Of a DNA stretch of 64,000 bases, positions 23,692-32,161 are shown piece by piece. How positions within the stretch are numbered: position 1 is the stretch's first letter; each line of letters begins with the position of its first letter. The notes under the pieces were generated by a model. That model did no database searches. It was given only the letters and a program-made list of their open reading frames with translations, and was not told where the DNA came from. The stretch lies in the NCBI GenBank assembly GCA_016873395.1, contig VGXG01000003.1, positions 1 to 64,000 of the forward strand, written 5' to 3'. This DNA is from Nitrospira sp. (GTDB lineage: Bacteria > Nitrospirota > Nitrospiria > Nitrospirales > Nitrospiraceae). The position numbers and the translations under genes were made by a program.

Positions 23692-23779
23692 AGTGAGGAG
23701 TTAGAAGTGAGGTGATGGTGGAGAAGAAGGACGGCAGCTCGTCGCTCACCTTACTCCTTACACCTCACTCCTAACTAAG
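23692..23779. repeat. Heptad twin-arm repeat (GTGAGGA / CACCTTA word)
   Basis: Right arm CACCTTA, CTCCTTA, CACCTCA, CTCCTAA (23747-23774); left arm GTGAGGA, GTTAGAA, GTGAGGT. The arms are reverse complements around a 30-bp centre. It fills the whole gap between amrS and dnaJ. Confidence 0.7.
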
Positions 23780-23785
23780 AGGACT

Positions 23786-24892
23786 ATGGCGACCACTGAG
23801 CAGAAACGCGACTATTACGAAGTGCTGGGCGTGGACCGGTCCGCCACGCGCGACCAGATCAAGCAGGCCTATCGGAAACTGGCGCTGCAGCATCATCCAG
23901 ACCGCAATAAGGCGCCCGATGCGACGGCTAAGTTCCGCGAGATTGCCGAAGCCTACGCCGTCCTCTCCGACGACACCAAGCGACGGGAATACGACGCCAC
24001 CGGCCATGCCGGGGTCAGCCAACGTTGGTCGGCCGATGACCTCATGCGGGATTTCCAGTTCGGCGACTTTTTCGGCGGCCGGTTTGGGGATCTCTTCGGC
24101 ACCTTCGGCGACGTGTTCGGCCGGCGCATAAGCCGGGACCAAGGGATGGCCAGAGGCGCGGACCTGCGATACGACTTGGAGCTGACGCTCGAGGAAGCGG
24201 CGAGAGGAGGCGACCGCCTCATTCAGATCACCCGATCCGAAAAGTGCCGGGACTGCAAGGGGAGCGGAGCCAAAGCAGGCACCAACCCGGTGTCGTGCCC
24301 CGACTGCGGCGGGACCGGGCAGAAGCAACACGTGCAGACCGGCAAGGGAGTTCGGATGGTGACCCTCACGAGCTGCGCCAAATGTCATGGGCGAGGTCTC
24401 TTCATCGAGATCCCCTGTCCGCTCTGTCAGGGTCACGGCGTTGAGTTCACCCCCCACAGTCTCAAGGCCCAGATCCCCCCGGGGGTCGATGACGGGATGG
24501 TGGTCCGCCTGGCCGGCCAGGGCGAGCCGACTGTCAGCGGCGCCACATCCGGTGACCTGCTGATCCGCATCCACCTCCGCCCGCACCGGTCTTTTCAACG
24601 GCAGGGGGACGATCTCTACACGGCCGTCTCCATCTCCTTCGCCGAGGCTGCGCTCGGCACCAAGACGTCCGTGCCCTGTCTGGACGGAGAGGCCGTCAAG
24701 GCCGCGGTGCCCCCCGGCACGCAGAGCGGGACCGCCCTGCGGCTGAGCGGGAAAGGGATGCCGAGGCTCGGGGGAAAAGGCAAGGGGAACCTGTTCATGA
24801 TCGTGGAGGTTCGGACGCCGACCGACCTCACCCCTCGGCAGCGGGAGCTGTTGGAGGAATTGGCTAAGCTGGAGGCCAAGCGCAGTCAATGA
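23786..24892 (+). CDS. dnaJ: DnaJ-type co-chaperone
   Basis: 368 residues, full-length type I J-protein. The J domain (about 8-72) has the HPD motif in [12 protein letters not shown] glycine/phenylalanine-rich region ([18 protein letters not shown]) follows. Four zinc-binding CxxCxGxG repeats are present: [24 protein letters not shown] and CPLCQGHG. Two C-terminal beta domains with [10 protein letters not shown] complete the protein. It stimulates DnaK ATPase and delivers substrates. No dnaK or grpE is adjacent, so this may be a second, non-operonic copy. Confidence 0.92.
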   Translation: MATTEQKRDYYEVLGVDRSATRDQIKQAYRKLALQHHPDRNKAPDATAKFREIAEAYAVLSDDTKRREYDATGHAGVSQRWSADDLMRDFQFGDFFGGRFGDLFGTFGDVFGRRISRDQGMARGADLRYDLELTLEEAARGGDRLIQITRSEKCRDCKGSGAKAGTNPVSCPDCGGTGQKQHVQTGKGVRMVTLTSCAKCHGRGLFIEIPCPLCQGHGVEFTPHSLKAQIPPGVDDGMVVRLAGQGEPTVSGATSGDLLIRIHLRPHRSFQRQGDDLYTAVSISFAEAALGTKTSVPCLDGEAVKAAVPPGTQSGTALRLSGKGMPRLGGKGKGNLFMIVEVRTPTDLTPRQRELLEELAKLEAKRSQ

Positions 24893-24944
24893 TGAACGGA
24901 CTGTGCAGAACGCAGTATTCCCGTTGAAGCGGCAACTCGGGCAA

Positions 24945-25095
24945 CAAATTGTGGAGAGGAGAATCACTGGCGGCAAAAGAACTCTTTGTTCACTGTAAAG
25001 AAGAAGTTGTCGGTCTTCAGTTCTCGGTTCTCAGTTTCATAGCTGAAAACTGACGACTGAAAACTGACTACCCCTTAGCAAGTTTGGTATGGAGG
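24945..25095 (+). promoter_or_regulatory. Leader of the CBS gene, similar to the cupredoxin leader at 9.9 kb
   Basis: Contains GGCGGCAAAAGAACT, CACTGTAAAG, an ACTGANN heptad twin-arm repeat (25006-25072) and TTAGCAAGTTTGGTATGGAGG. The same elements in the same order precede the cupredoxin gene at 10060. See the 9888-10047 entry. Confidence 0.45.
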
Positions 25096-25100
25096 AAAGC

Positions 25101-25547
25101 ATGCCCACACACAAGAGCGACAGCCCCGATCGGCAACTGGCGGCGTTCAGCCGCCTGACGGTAGCCCGGTTCATGGAAAAAGACGTGCAGGTCGGCCATG
25201 CGCGGACGAAGGCCGACGTGTTGGCGTCCCAGATGATCGAGGGGTTCGGCTCGGTCCCGATTGTGGACGAGCAGCAACGGCTCATCGGGATCGTCAGCGA
25301 GCACGATCTGCTGGCTGCGCTCGAGAAGGGACACAAATGGAGCCTCCTGGAGGCCGGGGACATCATGTCCCTCAACCCCTACTCGGTGCGACCGGAAACG
25401 GAGCTGGGCACCTTGATCCACGTGCTCCGGGTCAGCCAGCTCATCCGGGTGCCGGTCGTGGATGCGGACGGAAAGCTCGTGGGGATCGTGGCACGGCGCG
25501 ACATTTTACGCGGCTATCTGAATTACGGGCTCGCGCCAGGGGCGTAG
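25101..25547 (+). CDS. CBS-domain pair protein
   Basis: About 148 residues from ATG 25101 (GGAGG at 25091-25095). Two CBS motifs: VARFMEKDVQVGHARTKAD through GSVPIVDEQQRLIGIVSEHDLL, and AGDIMSLNPYSVRPETEL through RVPVVDADGKLVGIVARRDIL. Stand-alone CBS pairs bind adenine nucleotides and modulate partner proteins. The MlaC-like gene follows after 3 bp and is probably co-translated. Confidence 0.9.
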   Translation: MPTHKSDSPDRQLAAFSRLTVARFMEKDVQVGHARTKADVLASQMIEGFGSVPIVDEQQRLIGIVSEHDLLAALEKGHKWSLLEAGDIMSLNPYSVRPETELGTLIHVLRVSQLIRVPVVDADGKLVGIVARRDILRGYLNYGLAPGA

Positions 25548-25550
25548 GCG

Positions 25551-26201
25551 GTGGCTGGCTCGTGCCGGATAATCGGGCGCCCGCTGCGAAGGGCCGTACG
25601 GGGGATCGCAGCCCTGCTCCTGCTCGCGGGAGGGGCGGCAGCGGCTGCCTCCACGTCTCCCACCGAGGTGGTCAAAGCCACCATCAACGAGGTGATCCAC
25701 ATCCTTTCCGACGAGGCCATGAAGCAGCCGGGGCGGCTCAAGGAGCGTCGCAAGCTGCTCGAAGACGTGATCGGGCGTCGATTCGACTACGAGGAAATGT
25801 CGAAGCGTTCCCTCGCCTCCCATTGGAAAAACCTGAGCGAGGTGGAACGGCAGGAGTTCGTCGAGGTGTTCCGCGCCTTTCTCTCTCATACGTATGGAGG
25901 CAAAATCGAGGGCTATTCCGGAGAGCAGGTGCAGTATCTTCAAGAACGTCTCGAAGGGGCCTACGCCGAAGTCCGGACGAAGATCGTCTCGAACAAGGTT
26001 TCGCTGCCGATGGATTACCGCTTGATCGGCAAGGCCGACGACTGGCGCGTGTATGACGTCGTCGCGGACGGCATCAGCCTGGTGAGGAACTACCGGGGAC
26101 AGTTCGATAAAATTATCCGCGAGTCCTCGTACGCCGATCTGGTCGAGAAGCTGCGGAAGAAGTCGGAAGACATCAAGGCGCCCAAAACCGGAATGAGATA
26201 A
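25551..26201 (+). CDS. MlaC/Ttg2D-family periplasmic phospholipid-binding protein
   Basis: 216 residues with GTG start and a signal peptide (GIAALLLLAGGAAAAAS). The mature protein matches the MlaC/Ttg2D family: VVKATINEVIHILSDE, RRKLLEDVIGRRFDYEEMSKRSL, FVEVFRAFLSHTYGGKI, VYDVVADGISLVRNYRGQF. It shuttles phospholipids between membranes in the Mla pathway. The MlaD, MlaE and MlaF genes are not here, so this is an orphan component. Confidence 0.85.
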   Translation: MAGSCRIIGRPLRRAVRGIAALLLLAGGAAAAASTSPTEVVKATINEVIHILSDEAMKQPGRLKERRKLLEDVIGRRFDYEEMSKRSLASHWKNLSEVERQEFVEVFRAFLSHTYGGKIEGYSGEQVQYLQERLEGAYAEVRTKIVSNKVSLPMDYRLIGKADDWRVYDVVADGISLVRNYRGQFDKIIRESSYADLVEKLRKKSEDIKAPKTGMR

Positions 26202-26522
26202 TGAGCTGGAGGCAAAAAACCTCTCCGCGCCCGTTTGATCGAAGGGCGCGGTTCAACCGAAGGTTGGCATGGCGGAGGGTGGATCGGGAGAGCTTGACGG
26301 CTATGGTGGGAATCTTGGAGAGGCTTTAGGCTTCCCGGCCGACCGGGCCTGCACACCACCCCTTCACCCGATTCCCTTCTTCCAGAATGTTCCTCTCACC
26401 AGCACCTCCGCCTATATTTAGGATAAGCCTGCTTCATAGAGGGTCAAGGAGGGGAAAGCCGACAGGTTGGACAGGGTCGAGCGAGGACAGGCCACTGAAC
26501 GATCATAGAGGAGAGCCCGGCT
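26202..26522. other. Intergenic region, no gene seen
   Basis: 321 bp without a supported gene. It contains a copy (about 26237-26263) of the ATCGAAGGGCGCGGTTCAA block also present at 9888, and an AT-rich stretch, CCTATATTTAGGATAAG (about 26411-26427), that could hold a -10 element for the next gene. Confidence 0.5.
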
Positions 26523-26840
26523 ATGACGGCCTTGGATGAGCATGAACGGCTGGCGTTGGACCAATTTCTGGGCCTGATGGAGGAGGCATCCTTTGAGCCG
26601 AGGCCTCAGGTGGACCAGCGTCGAATTTTCCGCAGTCCCGACGGGCAAATCATTGTCCCGGTCACCTTGTCCGCCCAAGAACCCTCCCTCCACATGGCGA
26701 TGCTCATGGCCAAGAAGGCGGAGCAGCTTTGCAAGCAGTCCGGCTGTCGGTTTGTTCTCGCGCAGCGGCCGGAGAAAGACCCGAAGGGGCGGACTTATGT
26801 GTGGGCGGATGAAGCCTGGCAAACCCTCTCAAGGAATTGA
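26523..26840 (+). CDS. Small protein of unknown function (105 aa)
   Basis: ATG 26523 with GAGGAGAG upstream. The product is soluble and mixed alpha/beta (HERLALDQFLGLMEEASFEP, GQIIVPVTLSAQEPSLHMAMLMAKKAEQLCKQSGCRFVL), with two cysteines. I do not recognise the family. The stop lies at the edge of the repeat at 26838. Confidence 0.6.
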   Translation: MTALDEHERLALDQFLGLMEEASFEPRPQVDQRRIFRSPDGQIIVPVTLSAQEPSLHMAMLMAKKAEQLCKQSGCRFVLAQRPEKDPKGRTYVWADEAWQTLSRN

Positions 26841-26935
26841 CAATTGACGATTGGTCTGAAGAATTTACGATTGTTTCATCGGAAGGCTCCGCAAATCGTC
26901 AATAACCCCATGAATCAATCGTCCATTCTTCGCTA
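26838..26935. repeat. Heptad-type repeat (GACNATT word) between convergent genes
   Basis: The left arm has TTGACAA, TTGACGA, TTGG; the right arm has AAATCGTCAATAA and AATCAATCGTCC in the opposite sense. It fills the gap between convergent genes and may serve both as a hairpin terminator. Confidence 0.5.
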
Positions 26936-27331
26936 CCGGCCGCGCTGGCCCAGCAGACGGAGGTAGGCCAGCACATCCTGCATCTCCTGTTCAGTAAGCC
27001 GACCCCGCCAGGCATGCATGGGGGTCAGCACCAGCCCGAACTCGATGCTGGTCAGCAACTGTTCATCCGATTTCATCTTCACGGCGGGACCGTGGAAGTT
27101 GGCCGGTGGCACCCTCAGCTCGTTCGCTTGCGGCCCGTCGCCCCATCCGCCGGCGCCGTGGCAGCGGACGCAGTGCCATTCGTAGAGCATCTTCCCGTCC
27201 AGCGCCAAGCCGGCCGGCCCCTGAGCCAGTATCGGTGGCTGCATAGCCGACATGCCGAGAAAGGTGAGCGAGCAAGCGAGCAGGACCGCGCATCCCTTGC
27301 CGGCGCATGGTCCTGAATCGAATCGGCTCAT
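26933..27331 (-). CDS. Exported class I cytochrome c
   Basis: 132 residues with a signal peptide (LLACSLTFLGMSAM). One haem site, CVRCH, near residue 55, and a likely distal Met in LTPMHAWRGRLTEQEM, followed by the closing helix DVLAYLRLL. Size and motif order fit small periplasmic electron carriers. It resembles the cytochrome at 37566. The next gene on the same strand is the FmdB-type zinc ribbon. Confidence 0.88.
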   Translation of the reverse strand: MSRFDSGPCAGKGCAVLLACSLTFLGMSAMQPPILAQGPAGLALDGKMLYEWHCVRCHGAGGWGDGPQANELRVPPANFHGPAVKMKSDEQLLTSIEFGLVLTPMHAWRGRLTEQEMQDVLAYLRLLGQRGR

Positions 27332-27349
27332 GTTCCTCCGTTGAGCGTG

Positions 27350-27508
27350 TCAGCTCTTCTTGCTCGTTCTGGCGATGAAGCTGGTGATCATCTGCTCCAG
27401 TTTTTTGCTTCCACAGTGGGGGCAGGTCGCAGCCCCGCTCTCATGTTCCTTGAGGGTCAAGGCCAGAAGGGATTCCTTACCGCAATCCAGACATTTGTAG
27501 TCGTACAT
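27350..27508 (-). CDS. FmdB-family zinc-ribbon protein (52 aa)
   Basis: Short gene read directly from the minus strand: begins MYDYKCLDCGKES, has a second pair CPHCGS and ends in a basic tail RTSKKS. The two CxxC pairs form a zinc ribbon of the FmdB regulatory/putative type. It lies 18 bp upstream of the cytochrome c gene and is probably co-transcribed. Confidence 0.8.
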   Translation of the reverse strand: MYDYKCLDCGKESLLALTLKEHESGAATCPHCGSKKLEQMITSFIARTSKKS

Positions 27509-27539
27509 GGGCACGGCGGTTTCCTCAAAGACAGTCTCG

Positions 27540-27606
27540 GCTAACAGCCGTCAGCAATCAGCCTTCAGTCAGAAGCTGACTGCTGATCGCTGAATGCTGA
27601 AGGCTG
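27540..27606. repeat. Heptad twin-arm repeat (GCTGANN word) overlapping a gene end
   Basis: The left arm repeats CAGCNNT words (CCGTCAGCAATCAGCC); the right arm is GCTGACT, GCTGATC, GCTGAAT, GCTGAAG, GCTGC. It encodes the last ~12 residues and stop of the protease gene on the minus strand. Confidence 0.7.
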
Positions 27607-29994
27607 CTTCTCGCCCCACTCCGTCACGATCTGGGCCAACTCGGCCAGGCGTTGAGCCACCTTGCCGAAGAGGGTGCCTTCCGGGTAGTGCCCGTCAGGC
27701 CCTCGTTCTCCCGCCGGCAGGCCGGTTAAGAGCTCCAACGCCTCCTCCACTGTGTTGACGGCATAGACCGAAAACATTCCCGACGTGACCGCTTCCACGA
27801 CTTCTCGGCGCAAGGCAAGATGCCTGGTGTTGCGGACCGGGATGATCACCCCCTGCTCGCCCGTCAACCCGCGCTGCGCGCAGGATTCAAAAAACCCTTC
27901 GATCTTCTCGTTCACCCCGCCGATCGGCTGGACCTCTCCGAGTTGGTTGACGGAGCCGGTGACGGCCAACCGCTGCCGCACCGGCGCTTCCGCGAGGCTG
28001 GAAAGGATCGCGGCCAGTTCGGCCAGAGCGGCGCTGTCCCCTTCGACCTCCGAATAGGTCTGCTCGAACGTCAGCGTGGCGCTGAGGGCAAACGGATGGG
28101 CGCCGGCGAACTTGCCGGCTAAGTACCCGCCCAGGGTCATGACCCCCTTGCTGTGGGCATGGCCGGCCAGGTCGGCTTCCCGTTGGATGTCGATCACCCC
28201 TTTGGTGCCGACGAAGGTTCTGGCCGTGATCCGGCAGGGACGTCCGAAAGCATAGTCTCCCAGGAGATGCACCGAGAGCCCATTGACTTGCCCGACGACC
28301 TCCCCCTCCAGCGCGACGATCAGGCCGCCCTCCTTGATCTCGTCCTGGATCCACTGTTCGGGCAGGTTGGCGCGATGCCGCTTCTTGGCAACGGTCATCT
28401 CCACATCCGCCTGCGACACCACCGTCCGGCCCTCGCGGCGGGCCCAGAAGGCCGCTTCCCTGACCACGTCGCCCAACAGGCTCAGCCGGAGTGAGAGTCG
28501 GTCATGGCGCTCGGCCAGCCGAGCCCCCTGCCGGATCAACTCGGCAACCGCGTCGGCGCCGAAGGGCGGCAACCCCTCGTCCCGGCAGAATTTGGCGACG
28601 AACCGGCCGTAGAGCCGGTCCTGATCCTCGTCGCGGGTCACGTCCATGTCGAAGTCGGCCTTCACCTTGAAGATTTTCTGGAAATCCTCTTCATAGGCCT
28701 GGAGGAGGTGATACACGATCGGGGGACCGACCATGATGACCTTGACATCGACGGGCACCGGTTGGGGGCGCAGGCCGGTCGTCGAGAAACCGAAAAACTC
28801 GCCGGGGTCCTCAATCGTCACTTCGCGCGTCTTGATCACCCGCTTGAGCGCGTCCCAGGCAAAGGGCTGCCGCAGCAGATCCATGGCGCTCAAAATCAGA
28901 TAGCCTCCGCTGGCCTGCAGCACCGAGCCGGCCTTGATCTCGGTAAAATCCGTGTAGACCACGCCCAGGTGGGCTTTCCGCTCGATCTTGCCGATCAGGT
29001 TGGCATAGGTCGGATGCGATTCATCCACGACCGGCGCCCCCTTGTCCGCGCCGTGCTCCACGACCGGGTTCACCTGATACCGCACGAGATCAGGATGACG
29101 ACCTGACAATCCTAGGCCCAGAATCGGCAGGGACGGGGATTCTCGAGGGAGGAAATCCTTGTAGGTCGACAGGATGTCTTCGTGGACCGCCTGCAAGTAG
29201 TCAAGGACCGACGGGAGGGCCTCGTACGCCTGGCGGAGCGCCTCGAATCGGGACTCCAGCACGTTCCTGACCACCTGACGATCCATGTCGCGCACACGCC
29301 CTTCGGCTTCACGGTCCAGCGCATGCACGCGTATGTGAAATTCCCTGATCTCGCTCTCCAGCGCCCTCCGCCGCTCGGCGATCTCCTTACGCTCCTCGTC
29401 CGACAGCGCGGTCAGCTCTTCCTCCGTCATAGGGTTCCCGGCCTTCAGCGGCATGAGCCCGAATCCCATCGGCGTCTCTTCAAAGCCGAAGCCCCTGATA
29501 CGACCCAGCTCGGCCAGTTCTTTGAAGAGCGATTTTTTCTTGCCTTCTGCCTCCTCGACGATCTTGGCCTTGGCTTCCAGGTAGGTGGTGCTTTCGAAGA
29601 TCTTGGGGAGATCGCGGCGCAACCCTTCGATCAGCGCAGCCATCGCCACCTGGAAGGCCCGGCCCTGGGAGGCCGGGAATGACAGACACTTGGGCCTGGA
29701 GGAGTCCTGAAAATTATTGACGTAGCACCAGTCCGACGGCGCGGGAGCCGACCGGGCAAGGCGCTGGACCATTTCCTTGGCCAGCGACCACTTACCGGAC
29801 CCAATCGGACCGGACACGTAGATGTTAAAGCCCGGGCTCTGCATGCGTAGGCCGAACTCCAGCGCCTCCACGGCCCGTTCCTGCCCGATCGGCTCTTCCA
29901 GAGGGGGCAACTCGCTGGTGTCGGTAAAGCCAAGCCGGTTCGCGTCGACGCTCGGCGTCAACGCTTCGGCGGGCAACTTGAGTTTCTCATTCAT
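27565..29994 (-). CDS. Lon-related ATP-dependent protease (AAA_32 type)
   Basis: 809 residues. The N-terminal AAA part has a Walker A-like GPIGSGKWS near residue 62, and the central region is long and helical. The C-terminal S16 protease domain has the catalytic Ser in VEGDSAALAEL and Lys in GGVNEKIEGFF. This LonB-like, non-classical family occurs beside ordinary Lon in many bacteria. The C-terminal residues SAFSDQQSASD are repeat-encoded. The start overlaps the HPF-type gene by 4 bp, so the ribosome-associated factor and the protease are made together. Confidence 0.88.
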   Translation of the reverse strand: MNEKLKLPAEALTPSVDANRLGFTDTSELPPLEEPIGQERAVEALEFGLRMQSPGFNIYVSGPIGSGKWSLAKEMVQRLARSAPAPSDWCYVNNFQDSSRPKCLSFPASQGRAFQVAMAALIEGLRRDLPKIFESTTYLEAKAKIVEEAEGKKKSLFKELAELGRIRGFGFEETPMGFGLMPLKAGNPMTEEELTALSDEERKEIAERRRALESEIREFHIRVHALDREAEGRVRDMDRQVVRNVLESRFEALRQAYEALPSVLDYLQAVHEDILSTYKDFLPRESPSLPILGLGLSGRHPDLVRYQVNPVVEHGADKGAPVVDESHPTYANLIGKIERKAHLGVVYTDFTEIKAGSVLQASGGYLILSAMDLLRQPFAWDALKRVIKTREVTIEDPGEFFGFSTTGLRPQPVPVDVKVIMVGPPIVYHLLQAYEEDFQKIFKVKADFDMDVTRDEDQDRLYGRFVAKFCRDEGLPPFGADAVAELIRQGARLAERHDRLSLRLSLLGDVVREAAFWARREGRTVVSQADVEMTVAKKRHRANLPEQWIQDEIKEGGLIVALEGEVVGQVNGLSVHLLGDYAFGRPCRITARTFVGTKGVIDIQREADLAGHAHSKGVMTLGGYLAGKFAGAHPFALSATLTFEQTYSEVEGDSAALAELAAILSSLAEAPVRQRLAVTGSVNQLGEVQPIGGVNEKIEGFFESCAQRGLTGEQGVIIPVRNTRHLALRREVVEAVTSGMFSVYAVNTVEEALELLTGLPAGERGPDGHYPEGTLFGKVAQRLAELAQIVTEWGEKQPSAFSDQQSASD

Positions 29995-30533
29995 GGAGCG
30001 ACCGCAGGCACCGGGTTGACGGTGGTGGCTTGCGGGCCTTTTTCGCCGGCCTCGACGTTAAACGCCACTTCCAGGCCGTCTTCCAGTTCCTCGAACTTCA
30101 GCCCATGCAGGGCATTCTTGTGAAAATACACTTCCCCCCCGCCTTCCTGCAGGATAAAGCCGTAGCCTTCTTGGGGAAACAGTTTGCAGATGACGCCGCG
30201 CAAAGGGATCGGCGGCAGCCGGACTTCTTTCGACGCCCGTTTCTCCCGGTATTTCCGCAGCTCGATCTCCACGGCGGCAAAGGCAGTCCGGATCGCCTCC
30301 TCGAACGTCTTGTCTCCCTTTCTGGCCGTGAAGGTGTGCCGGCCCGGCAGCGTCACCACCACCAGGGCTTCGGCGACGTTCTTGATTTTCTTGTGGTGCT
30401 TATTCTTGGTCAGCGTCACCCGCCCGTGCAGGATATCCTCATGGCCGGCATTCAAATCCTCCATTCGCCGCTCGATCTCGCTCCTCCACCTGGGCGTCAT
30501 CGCCACATTCCGGCTCTCGGCATGCAGTTCCAT
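29991..30533 (-). CDS. HPF/RaiA ribosome-associated domain fused to a cold-shock domain
   Basis: 180 residues. The N-terminal ~105 residues match the HPF/RaiA (sigma-54 modulation) fold: MELHAESRNVAMTPRW, GRVTLTKNKHHKK, VVVTLPGRHTFTARKGDKTFEEAIRTAF. After a basic linker, residues ~115-175 are a cold-shock RNA-binding domain (GVICKLFPQEGYGFI, EVYFHKNALHG). The fusion suggests ribosome hibernation or stress-time RNA binding. It overlaps the Lon-like gene by 4 bp. Two operator-like repeats lie directly upstream. Confidence 0.9.
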   Translation of the reverse strand: MELHAESRNVAMTPRWRSEIERRMEDLNAGHEDILHGRVTLTKNKHHKKIKNVAEALVVVTLPGRHTFTARKGDKTFEEAIRTAFAAVEIELRKYREKRASKEVRLPPIPLRGVICKLFPQEGYGFILQEGGGEVYFHKNALHGLKFEELEDGLEVAFNVEAGEKGPQATTVNPVPAVAP

Positions 30534-30550
30534 GGACCCCCCTCTTCAGA

Positions 30551-30586
30551 ATTGACTCATTGAGCGGAGATTGACTCATTGAGTCA
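30551..30586 (-). promoter_or_regulatory. Operator-like direct repeats upstream of the HPF-type gene
   Basis: ATTGACTCATTGAG occurs twice with a 19-bp period (30551-30564, 30570-30583). The second copy extends to a 15-bp palindrome, TGACTCATTGAGTCA (30572-30586). On the minus strand a TACAAT hexamer lies just upstream, so the sites would cover the transcription start, the position expected of a repressor. Confidence 0.45.
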
Positions 30587-30666
30587 GTCCTTTATTGTAC
30601 AGACACCAACATGCGACTTTCCCCTACCAAAGCCAACGCAAGGGCCATGCCATAGCAAGAATGAAG

Positions 30667-30770
30667 AGCCGATGGCTGATGGCAAATGGCTGATGGCTCG
30701 GATTCGGGCATAAGCTAGTCCCTATCAGGCCATTTGCTATCGGCCATAAGCTCTTAGCCATTCCAGGACT
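30667..30770. repeat. Heptad twin-arm repeat (GCCATNN word)
   Basis: The left arm has GATGGCT, GATGGCA, AATGGCT, GATGGCT; the right arm has GGCCATTTGCTATCGGCCATAAGC. Same word family as 1563, 4701 and 39766. With the element at 30837 it fills the 530-bp gap 30534-31065, where I see no gene. Confidence 0.65.
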
Positions 30771-30836
30771 GGTGCATAATTCCTCAGTCGCGGGCGTCCA
30801 GGTGGAGACGAATGCTCCAGTCTCCCGAAAAATAGC

Positions 30837-31048
30837 CGTCAGCTATCAGCCGTCAGCAGTCAGCTATTACGCCGAAAAGTCGTAAAGTCTGAAAGTCATC
30901 AAGTCGAAAGTCGAGAAAGACGACACTCCAGGGCGACTCCTCGACTTGACGACTTTATAAACTTTTGGACTTTCAGACTCATTGCTAGAAGCGGATGGAA
31001 TAGGACTTGCCTCTCTCTTTGAAAGCTGATAGCTGAATGCTGATAGCT
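30837..31048 (-). repeat. 212-bp composite repeat, inverted copy of 36582-36797
   Basis: GCTGATA-type heptad arms flank a core built of AAGTC words about 8 bp apart, itself an imperfect hairpin. The reverse complement is almost identical to 36582-36797, and the core recurs at 44701-44838. The two long copies face each other and bracket five genes (31066-36367). Confidence 0.85.
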
Positions 31049-31065
31049 AACAGCTCCCGTCCCCC

Positions 31066-32154
31066 ATGACGACCTTACACCGACGGAAACTCGAAGACTA
31101 CCTGCGCCAGCGGTTCGGCCGGCAGGCGGAATTGCTGGCTTTCGGCCCCATCGGGCAGGAGACCTCCGGCCGCGCGCTCAAAAAGTACGGCTATGGAGCG
31201 CCGATCCGGCTGACCTTCCGGGTTGGGAAGGTCACGAAACGGGCGGTCATTGAGACCATGCGCCCGGGTCCGTTCGGCCATGAACATCCGGCCGACCGCG
31301 CGCAAGCCTTGCTCTGGGATTATGACTCCTACGGCCGCCTGCCGCGTCACGTGCCCGCCCTCGACGTCGGCGCCTTCACCGATGCCGGCTCGCTTTTCTC
31401 CGTCGCACCAGCCAGGGAGTTCTTTGTCCTGACGGAATGGGCAGACGGTGCCAGCTACCATCTGGACCTGGAGCGTCTGGCCCGGACCGGACGTGCCACG
31501 AAGCTGGATCGCGATCGGACCACGGCCCTGGCCCGATACCTCGCCCGAATCCACCGGGTGAAGAAGCGGGATCCGGACCTCTACCGGCGTCGCCTGCGCG
31601 AGCTGATCGGCCACGGCGAGTGCATCATGGGCCTCACCGACAGCTATCCCCGCCGGTTCAACTTCATCACAGCGGATCTGCTGCGCTCCATCGAAGAGGC
31701 CTGCAATCGCTGGCGCTGGCGGCTGCGGCACAGAGCCAGCCGCCTGTCGTCTGTCCACGGAGACTTTCATCCCTGGAACGTGCTCTTTCGCCACGGCACG
31801 GACTTCACGGTGCTGGACCGCTCCAGGGGCGAATGGGGCGAGCCGGCCGACGACGTAACCGCAATGACGATCAACTATCTCTTCTTCTCGTTGCGCTGCT
31901 GGGGAGAGTTGCGGGGACCGTTCGAGACGCTGTTCCGGGAATTCTGGGAGCGCTATATGACGGAGAGCCGCGACCAGGGCGTGACGGAGTGCGCCGCGCC
32001 CTTCTTTGCGTTTCGCGGACTCGTGATCGCCAGCCCGCTCTGGTATCCGAACCTGTCCCTCGGCGTCCGCCGTTCGATCTTTCGATTCATTCAAAATGTT
32101 CTGGAGGCTGAGCGCTTCGAGCCTGATCGCGTCAATAGCTATCTGAAGAATTGA
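31066..32154 (+). CDS. Aminoglycoside-phosphotransferase-family kinase
   Basis: 362 residues of APH/choline-kinase fold. The catalytic loop is VHGDFHPWNVL (about 227-237). The usual DFG-like metal motif is replaced by VLDRSRGEWGEP, which keeps the Asp. N-lobe features are less clear. It is unlikely to be a dedicated antibiotic-resistance gene; such enzymes often phosphorylate sugars or other small molecules. The APS-kinase-like gene follows after 7 bp, so they may act together. Confidence 0.75.
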   Translation: MTTLHRRKLEDYLRQRFGRQAELLAFGPIGQETSGRALKKYGYGAPIRLTFRVGKVTKRAVIETMRPGPFGHEHPADRAQALLWDYDSYGRLPRHVPALDVGAFTDAGSLFSVAPAREFFVLTEWADGASYHLDLERLARTGRATKLDRDRTTALARYLARIHRVKKRDPDLYRRRLRELIGHGECIMGLTDSYPRRFNFITADLLRSIEEACNRWRWRLRHRASRLSSVHGDFHPWNVLFRHGTDFTVLDRSRGEWGEPADDVTAMTINYLFFSLRCWGELRGPFETLFREFWERYMTESRDQGVTECAAPFFAFRGLVIASPLWYPNLSLGVRRSIFRFIQNVLEAERFEPDRVNSYLKN

Positions 32155-32161
32155 GTGACGG

